Below, piece by piece: positions 25,601 to 34,600 of a DNA stretch of 64,000 bases. Under the pieces are notes generated by a model that did no database searches, had not been told where the DNA came from, and worked only from the letters and a program-made list of their open reading frames with translations. The stretch is from the NCBI RefSeq assembly GCF_001940455.1, contig NZ_MKQR01000011.1:124001-188000 (forward strand), written 5' to 3'. Source of the stretch: Actinokineospora bangkokensis. GTDB lineage: Bacteria; Actinomycetota; Actinomycetes; Mycobacteriales; Pseudonocardiaceae. The position numbers and the translations under genes were made by a program. Position 1 is the first letter of the stretch. Each line of letters starts with the position of its first letter.

Positions 25601-28600
25601 AATGGTGCACTCGACGGCCTGGTCGCAGGTGACCCCGGCGGGCGCCTCGATCCGCACGTCCAGCAGCCCAGTAGGCACCGGGACTGACAAGCGGGTGCCT
25701 GCGGCCGTGGAAGGCCCGTTGTTGCGGACCGTGACGGTCGTGGCCAGCTCGGTGCCTGCCACGGCGGGGTTCGGCACGGCCTCGGCGGTCACGGCCAGCG
25801 CGGCCGATGCCCCGATCCCGGCCACGTCCTCGGCGGTGTTGTCGCCGGGGACCGGGTCCGTGGTGGTGGCCGAGACGGTGGCGGTGGCGCGGAGTTGATC
25901 GCTGGCGTCCGGGGCGAGGACACCGCGCAGCACGACGACGAGTTCGCCGTCCGGCAGCAGCGAGTCGACAGTGCAGCGCACCGCGTCGGTGCAGGTGACC
26001 CCGACGGGCGCGGTGACGGTCACGTCGCGCACCCCGGCGGGCACCGGCACGTCGACCGCGACCCCGGTGGCTGTGGATGGGCCGCGGTTGACCACGACGG
26101 CGGTGATCTCCACCGGTGAGCCCGCCACCGGCGCATCCGGGGCCAGCGTGACCCGCACCCCCAGGTCGGCCACGGGCACGACCGGGCGCGTCGCGCTGGC
26201 GGTGTTGTCGGCCGGGTCGGCGTCGGGTGTGCCGGAGGCGACCGTCGCGGTGACGGTGAGGTTGGGCCCGCTGTAGGACGGGTCGAGACGCCCGGTCAGG
26301 GTGATCACGACCTCGGCTCCGGGGGCGACGGCACCGATCGTGCAACTGCCGTCCAAGGCGCAGGTCACGCCGGGCGGAGCGGTGAACACCGGGTCGAGCA
26401 GGCCAGCGGGCACGGGGATGCCCGCGGTGGTGCCCGCGGCCGTGGAGGGGCCGCTGTTGCGAGCGGTGACCTTGACCGTGACCGGGGTACCCGGCGTGAG
26501 CGTCGGCTGCTCGACCTCCACGCCGATCCCCAGTCCGGCGTCCGCGCCAACGGGAGTCGTGACCGTCGTCGAGTTGTTGTCCGGCAGCGGGTCCGGGCTC
26601 GTCGCGGTCGTCGAGGCGGTGAAGGCGATGGCTGGACCGGTGTAGTCGGCGGCGACCCGGCCCCGCAGCACCACGACGACCTCCGCGGTCGGGTAGAGGG
26701 TGCCGATGGTGCAGGCGATGGTCTGGTCGCAGGTGGTGCCGCCGGGGGCGGTGACCTCGACGCCCTCCACTCCTGCCGGTACCGGGAGCGAGAGCGCGAC
26801 CCCGGTCGCGGTGGACGGGCCGTCGTTGCGGACCGTCGCGCTGGCGGTGAACGGCGACCCGGCGACCAACTGGCCGGGATCCACCGCCAACCCGACCCGG
26901 ACGTCCGCGGCCACGACCGCGGGTGTGGTGGGGGAACTGGTGTTGTCGGCGGGATCAGGGTCCGTGACCGGGGACGAGACCGTGCTGGTCACGGCGATCT
27001 CGGCCCCGGTGAAGGAGGGGGCGACGGTGCCGCGCACCACCACGTCGAAGGATGCGCCGGGCGCGATGTCCCCGAGGGCGCAGGACACGGTGGTGTCGCA
27101 CGTGATCCCGGCAGGTGCGGTGACCGCGACGTCGACCACGCCATCGGGGACAGGCAGGGCGAAGGTCGCCCCGGCAGCGGTCGAGGGGCCGTCGTTGCGG
27201 ATCGTGGTCGTGGCCGCGAACGCGCCACCCGCGACCAAGGGGGTGGGTTCGACCTTCGTCACCGCCGACAGGTCGGCAGACCTGCCCACTGGCGCGGACG
27301 CAGAGGCGGAGTTGTTGTCGGGCAGGTCGTCCGGGCTGGTCGCGCTGACCACTGCCGTGGCGGTCAGGGTGCCCGTGAAGCCAGCGGAGACAGTGCCGCG
27401 CACCACCAGCACGGCCTCGGCGCCGGGCAGCAACGTCCCGACGTCGCAGGCGGCTGAGGCGTCGCAGGTCACCCCGGGCGGGCCGGTGACGGTCACGCCC
27501 TCCACACCGGACGGAACGGGTGCCGACAACCGGACGCCGGTGGCCGTGGACGGACCGTTGTTGGCGACCGTGGCGGTGATCGTGATCGGGGACCCGGCGA
27601 CCGGGGCGGTCGGGTCGAGCGCGATCGCGGCGCTGACATCGGCCGAGACGCCGGCGGCGGTGGTGTCCGTGGCGGAGTTGTTGGTGGGGTCGGGGTCCGG
27701 GGTGGCTGCGCCGATCGACGCGGTGGCCGTCAGGTCGGCGTCGGTGTAGGCGGGCGTGAGCCTGCCGCGCACCACGATCCGCACCTCACCGACCGGCAGG
27801 GCGGCGGCGGTGCACGCGGCCGTGGCGTCGCAGGTGAACGACGGCGGGACCTCGACCTGGACGTCCTCGACCCCGGCGGGGATGGGCAGGGTGAACCGCA
27901 CGTCGGCGGCGTTCGACGGACCGGCGTTGCGCACGGTGGCGGTGAAGGTGACGGGGCCGCCCGCGAGCACCGGGTCCGGGCTCGTCGCGAGCTGCACGCC
28001 GAGGTCGGCCGAGGGCCTGACAACGGTGCTGGCGGTGGCGGTGTTGTCGCCGGGGTTCGGGTCCTGGGTGTCGGCGGCGGTGATCACGACCGCGGACACG
28101 ACCGGCCCGGTGAACCCGGGGTCGATGGTGGCCCGCAGGGTCAGCCGGACCGCACCGCCCGCCCCGGGGGCGAGGTCTCCGATGGTGCAGCGCAAGTCCG
28201 CCCCGCAGGTGACCCCGGTGGGCCCGGTGAGGGTCGCCCCCGTGGTGCCGGTCGGTGCTGTGGCGGTGACGACGACACCGCGCGCGGTCGACGGCCCGCG
28301 GTTGAGCGCGACCACCGTCCAGGACGCGGGCAGGCCCGGGGTGACGCTCGCGGCGTCCGGGATGATCTCCACCGCCACGCCCGCCACCGGGGTGACCTCG
28401 CTGGTGGCGCTGTCGGAGCGGCCATCGGGCTGCTGCGCGGGGTCCGGCTCCGCGACCGGGGAGTTGAGGGTGACCGTGCTGGTCAGGGTTGTGGCGGTGG
28501 AGTCCGCGGCGAGCACGCCGGAGACGCGGACGGTGGCGGTGGCGCCGCTGCCGAGGGTCGCCAGGGAGCAGCGGACGCGGCGGTCCTCGACGGTGCAACT

Positions 28601-31600
28601 GCCCTGCGTGGTCTGCGCGGACACCTCACCGACACCCTCGGGCAGGTCTTGGACCAGCTCGGCCGGTGCGTCGGAGGGCCCGAAGTCGCGCACCACCGTC
28701 TCCCACGTGACCCGGGTGCCCGGGACGACCGTGGCGGGACCGGTCAGGTCGGCGAACAAGTCCGCGAGCCTGCCCACCCCGGTCGTCGTGGTCGCGGTGT
28801 TGTCGGCGGCGTCCGGGTCAGCGGTAGCCGACTGCACCGAGGCGGTGGACACCAGCGAGTCGCCGAGGAACGACGGGCTCAGCCCGACCGGCACCCGGAC
28901 CGCGGGCGCGGCGCCCGGGGCGACGTCACCCAGTTCGCACACGACCGTGCGCCCGACGACCCGGCAGGTGCCCTGGTCGGCCGTGATGTCCCCGAGCACC
29001 TCGGTGCCAGTGGGCAGCGGCAGCGACACGACCACCTGCCGGGCGGTCGACGGGCCGGTGTTGGTCGCGGTGGCGGTGTGCAGGGCCGTGCGGCCCGGCA
29101 CCGCCGGGTCGGGGTCGACCACCAGGGCCACGGCCACGGCGGCGGACGTCGTGACCTCGACCCGGGAGACGACGGAGTTGTCCCGGCCGTCCGGGTCCGG
29201 GGCCGCCGAGGCCGCGGAGGCGCGGGCGTCGAGGGCGGAGCCCGCGAAGTCGGGGCGGACGGTGCCGCTGATGCGCAGCACGACGCTCGCGCCGGGGGCG
29301 ATGTCCCCGAGGTCGCAGACCGTGGGCGAGGTGCAGCCGGGGTTGTCGGCGGTGAGGTCGACGAGGCCGTCCGGCAGCGCGCCGGTGAGCTGGACCGCCC
29401 TGGCGGTGGAGGGGCCGTCGTTGGCGACGGTGATCGTGTACGCGACGCCTTGGCCCGCGGTGACGGTGGCGGGCGAGTCGACGGTGAGCGAGAGGTCGGC
29501 GGACTCGGTGGCCGAGGCGGTGACGGACCCGCTGTTGTCGACGGGGTCCAGTTCGGTGGTCGGGCTGGTCGCGGACGCGGTGTTGGTGATCGGGTCGGTG
29601 ACCCCGTCCGCGATGACGCCGGTGACGGTCACCTCGACCGGTGCGGCGCCTGCGGCGACGGTGCCCAGCTCGCAGCGCACGGTCGCGCCGGTCACCGCGC
29701 AGGTGCCGCGCGGGGTGGAGGCCGCGATCGCGCCGATCGTGGTGGGGATGGTGTCGGTGAGCACGACGGACTGCGCGTCGGACGGGCCCGCGTTGGACAC
29801 GTCGACGACGAAGGTCACCGGGGCGCCTGCGATCGGCGGTCCGGAGGTGATGGCCTTGGACACCTGGAGGTTGGCCGCTGGGGCGACGGTGGCGGTGGTG
29901 TCCGCGGTGTTGTTGCCCGGGTTGGGGTCGAAGGTGGGTGAGGTGGCGGTGGCCGAGCTGATCACGTTCGGCGCGGTCGTGCTCGCGGCCAGCACGGCGG
30001 TGGTGGTGACGACGGCCGAGGCGCTGGGCGCGAGGTCGCCCAGCTGGCAGGTGACGGTGCGGCCGTTCACCCCGCAGGTACCCGCCGGGGTGGTGGCGGT
30101 GACCTCGCTGAGGCCCTCGGGCAGTTCCTGGGTCAGGACTGCGGCGGACGCGATGGACAGGCCGCCGTTGACCGTGGTCGCCGTCCACGTCAGCCGCCTG
30201 CCGGGGACAGCGGTCGCCGGGCCCGAGAGGGTGGTCGCCAGATCGGCGGAGCGGGTCGCGGGCGTCGTGGCGGAGTCGGTGTTGTCGGTGGTCACCGGGT
30301 CCGCGGTCTGGGCCGTGACCTCGGCACCGACCGTCAGGTCGCCCGCGTAGCCGGGTTCGACGGTGCCGGTGAGGGTGATCTCCACCGTCTCCCCCGCCGG
30401 GATGCCGCCGAGGGCGCAGGTGGCGGTGGCGACGGTGGTGGAGCAGGTGCCGCCGGGCCAGGTGGCCCGGGCACCCGCCAGGTAAGCGGGGATCGCCAGG
30501 GTCACCTGCACGCCGCCGGCGTCGGACGGACCGCCGTCACGAACGCGCACGGTCCAGCTGGCGGGACCGCCCGAGGTGACCGGGGGCGGGGCGATGACGT
30601 CGACGGACAGGTCGGCCGAAGGCTGGACGGCCGTGGAGCTGGTGGCCGTGTTGTTCACCGTCGTCGGGTCGGACGTGCCCGCGGCCACCGAGCCGGTGAG
30701 GACCAGCCGCGTGTCGCCGAAGCCCGCGGCGAGCAGGCCGCTGACGGCCACCGCTGCCGACGCGCCGGGTGCCAGGTCACCGACCACGCACCGCACCCGC
30801 TGCCCGGTGATCACGCACCCGGGCGTGGGTCGCGGGGTCGTCCCGGCGGGCAGGTCGGCGGTGACGACGACCTCCCGGGACAGCGACGGCCCGCCGTTGG
30901 TGGCGGTGAACGTCCAGGTCACCGGCGCGCCGGGCACCACGAGGTCGGGCGCGGCCACGACGTCGAGCCGCAGGTCGGCGCTGCTGGTGGTGTCGGAGAC
31001 GGCCGAGGAGGTGTTGTCGGACAGGTCGGGGTCGGTGGAGTCGGTGGTGACCGTCGCGGTGTTGGTGACGCTGGTGCCCGCGTAGTCGTCGGCGAGCACG
31101 CCGGTGACCGTGACGATCGCCGAGCCGCCCGCCGGGATGGTGCCGACCGCGCAGCGCACCCGGTCGGGCGCGACGGTGCAGGTGCCGAGGCTGCCCTGGG
31201 CGGACTGCCAGCGCAGGCCGGCGGGGGCCGGGTCGTCGACGACCACCCCGTAGGCCGAGGACGGCCCGTCGTTGCCCACCACGACCTGCCAGGTCGCGCT
31301 GCCGCCCGCGACCGGGGCGCCCGAGGTGAGCAGGGTCTGGGCCGAGACGTCGGCGGTGGCGCCGACCTGGCCCGAGGCGGTGGCGGTGTTGTCGGAGCCG
31401 TCGGGGTCGGCCACGGAGGCCGAGGCGGTGACCGTCGCGGCGAACGTCGAGCCCGCGGGCAGCCCGGAGGCGGGGACGAACACCACGTCGGCGGTCACGG
31501 TCGCGCCCGCGGCCACGACCGGCCAGGTGCACCGCGCGCTGCCACCCTCGAACACGCACGTCCCGTCCGCGCTGGGCGTGGCAAAGGCGTAGGTGCTGTC

Positions 31601-34600
31601 GGCGGGCGCGGGGATGGTGAGGATGACGTCGCGGGCCTGCGACGGGCCATCGTTGACCGCGCCGAGCCGGAAGGTCGTGGGGGTGCCCGCGACGACGGGG
31701 CCGGAGACGATCACGGCGGTGGCGCGCAGGTCGGCGTTGGCGGTGACGCCTTGGCTGGCGGTGGCGGTGTTGTTGTCGGCGTTGGGGTCGCTGGTGCTGG
31801 TGGTGACGACGGCCGAGGCGCCGAAGGTGGGGCCGTCGTAGTCCGGCGGCAGTTGCAGCACGATGGTCAGCGTGACGATCTCGCCCCGGTCGAGGTCTCC
31901 GAGCGTGCACGTCAGCTGGCCGTCGGCGGGGATGCAGGCGGGCGGGGCCTCCAGCACGAGGACACCGGGCGGCAGCGACTCGACGACCACCACGTCGCGC
32001 GCGACGGAGGTGCCGTTGTTGGTGATCGTGATCGTGTGCTGGCTCGGGCCGCCCGCCACGGCGGTGCCGGTCGAGAAGTGGGCCTCCGCCGCCACGTCCG
32101 CCTCTGTGGTCACCGTGGAGCGGACGGTGGTGGGCGGCTCGGGTGTCGGGTCCGGTGTGGACGAGCCGACGGCCGCCGAGGTGATCAGCTCGGTGCCCGC
32201 GGGGGTGTCGGCGGGCACCGACGCGGTCAGCACCACCGAGACCGCGCGCCCGGGTTCGAGCGTGCCGAAGTCGCACTGCACGCCCTTGCCGCTCGGGGTC
32301 GGGGTGCACGTACCCAGTTGCGTCTCCACACCACCGGGCAGCAGGGTCAGGCCGTCGGGCAGGGTGGCGGAGAACCGGGCGGCCGAGGCCGAGGACGGGC
32401 CCACGTTGGTGGCGGTGAAGGTCAGCACGACCGCCGCGCCCGCGCGCACCGGTTCCGGGGTGGCGGTGCCCGTCAGCCGCAGGTCCGCGCTCTGCACGAC
32501 CGCGGTGCTGGTGGTGGTGACCACCTCGCCGCCCGGTGTCGGGGTGGCGGAGGTGACCCGCGCGGTGTTCTCCACCGTGCCCGAGGCGGTCGGGGAGACC
32601 ACCACGACCAGGGTGACCTCGTCGCTGGCCCCGGCGGGCAGGCGCGCGATGGTGCAGCGCAGGTCCCGCCCGTTGGTGACGGTGCACGAGGCCAGCGACC
32701 CGGCCGCGGAGATGATCGCGAGGGTGTCCGGGACGACGTCGGTGATCACGACGTCGACGGCGTCGGACGGCCCGTTGTTGGTCGTCTTCACGCGGTAGGT
32801 GGCCCGCGCACCCGCCACGAGCGGGGAGGTGTCGACACTGGACTCCGCGACGATGCCCGCTCGGGCGGTGACGGACGTGGTGCGGGTGGCCGAGTTGTTG
32901 GAGGTGTCCGGGTCGGGGGTGGACGAGCCCAGGGTGAGCGAGAACGAGCGCGGCCCCGGTGGGCTGGCGGAGGAGATCCGCCCGGTGGCGTCGATCCGCA
33001 CCGACTGGCCGCTGGCGAGCGTGCCGACCGGGCAGGACACCCGGCCGCCCGAGACCGCGCACGCGGTGCCGCCGACGGACGCGGCCAGGTCCAGCACCCC
33101 GTCCGGCAGGTCGGCGGTGACGACGACGTCCCGGGCGTCGGACGGCCCCGCGTTGTCCACCGTCACCGAGCGGGTGAACCGCTCACCCGCGACGAACGGC
33201 CCGGGGTCGTCGACACCGGTGATCCGCGCGTCGGCGATGGCCCGGACGGCGGTGGTGACGCTGGTGGTGTTGTTGGCGGCGCTGGGGTCCGGGGTGGGCG
33301 AGGTGACCGAGGTCGAACTGGTAGCGGGGGTGCTCGCGCGACCGGACGGCACTCGCACCTCGATGGAGACGCGCGCGGTGGCGCCGCCGGCGAGGTCGCC
33401 CAGGGTGCAGCGCACTTCGCCGCCGAACACCGCGCACGAGCCCGCGGAGGTGGTGACGGTCCCTGCGACGAGGCCGTCCGCGAGGGTTTCGACCAGGGAG
33501 GCGCCCAGGGCGGTCGACGGGCCGTTGTTGGTGACGGCGATGTCGTAGGTGACCGCCCGGCCCGCGACGACCTCGGCGGCGCTGGCGGTCTTGGTCACGC
33601 TCAGGTCCGCCTGGGCGGTGACGTTCGCGACGTGGGTGGCGGTGTTGTCGGCCGGGACGGGGTCGGTGCTGGCCGAGGTCGCCGTGGCGGTCGTGGTGAA
33701 CCCGCCGCTGGGCACCGTGCCGGGGGTGTTCGCCCGGATGGTCACCGTGGTGCTCGCTCCGGGCGCGAGGGTGCCCAGGGAGCAGGACACCGTCTGCCCG
33801 AGGGTGCAGCTGCCCTGGCCGGTCACGACCGAGGTCGGGGTCAGGCCTGCGGGGAAGACGTCGGACAGGGTGGTGCCGTCCGCGGTCGACGGTCCCCGGT
33901 TCGTGACGACGAGCGTGTACACCAGCGGCTGCCCGGCGATGACGGTGCCCGGCTCGGCCGTGGTGGTGACGTTGAGGTCGCTGACCCTGGTGCTGGAGAC
34001 CGACACGGACGCGGTGTCGTTGGTGGTGTCGTCCTGGCGGGTGGACGTGGTGGCGTTGACCGTCTCGACGAGGGCCCCCGCGGGCCGGTCCTGGGCCAGC
34101 TCCACGCGCAGCGCCACCACCGTCGAGCTGCCCGCCGGGATGGTGCCGAGCGGGCAGCTCACGGCGTCGGCGGTGACCGCGCACGTGCCGGTGGTGGGCG
34201 CGGCGGACACGACCCGGACCCCGACGACGGCGGGGAGAGCGGCGACGACGTCCCGCGCGTCCGAGGGGCCGGGGTTGCTGATCGTGACGGTGAAGTTGGT
34301 GCGGTTGCCCGCCGCAGGGGCCTGGTCGGCCGCGGTGATGGCCGCCCGGAGGTCTGCGAGCGGGGACGCCGGGGCGCTCGCGGTGGCGGTGTTGTCGGCG
34401 GGGTTTCCCTCGGGTGTGCTCGACACGGTCGAGGACGTCGCAGCGAGGGTGGCGCCCGTGTAGGAGGACGCGACGGCGAGCACGATGGTCGTGGTGAAGG
34501 ACGCGCCGGGGGCGAGCGAGCCCACCTCGCAGCTGACCGTGCCCGACGCCCCGGTGCACCCGGTGGCGGAGACGAGGGTCGTCCCCGCGGGCAGCGTGGT

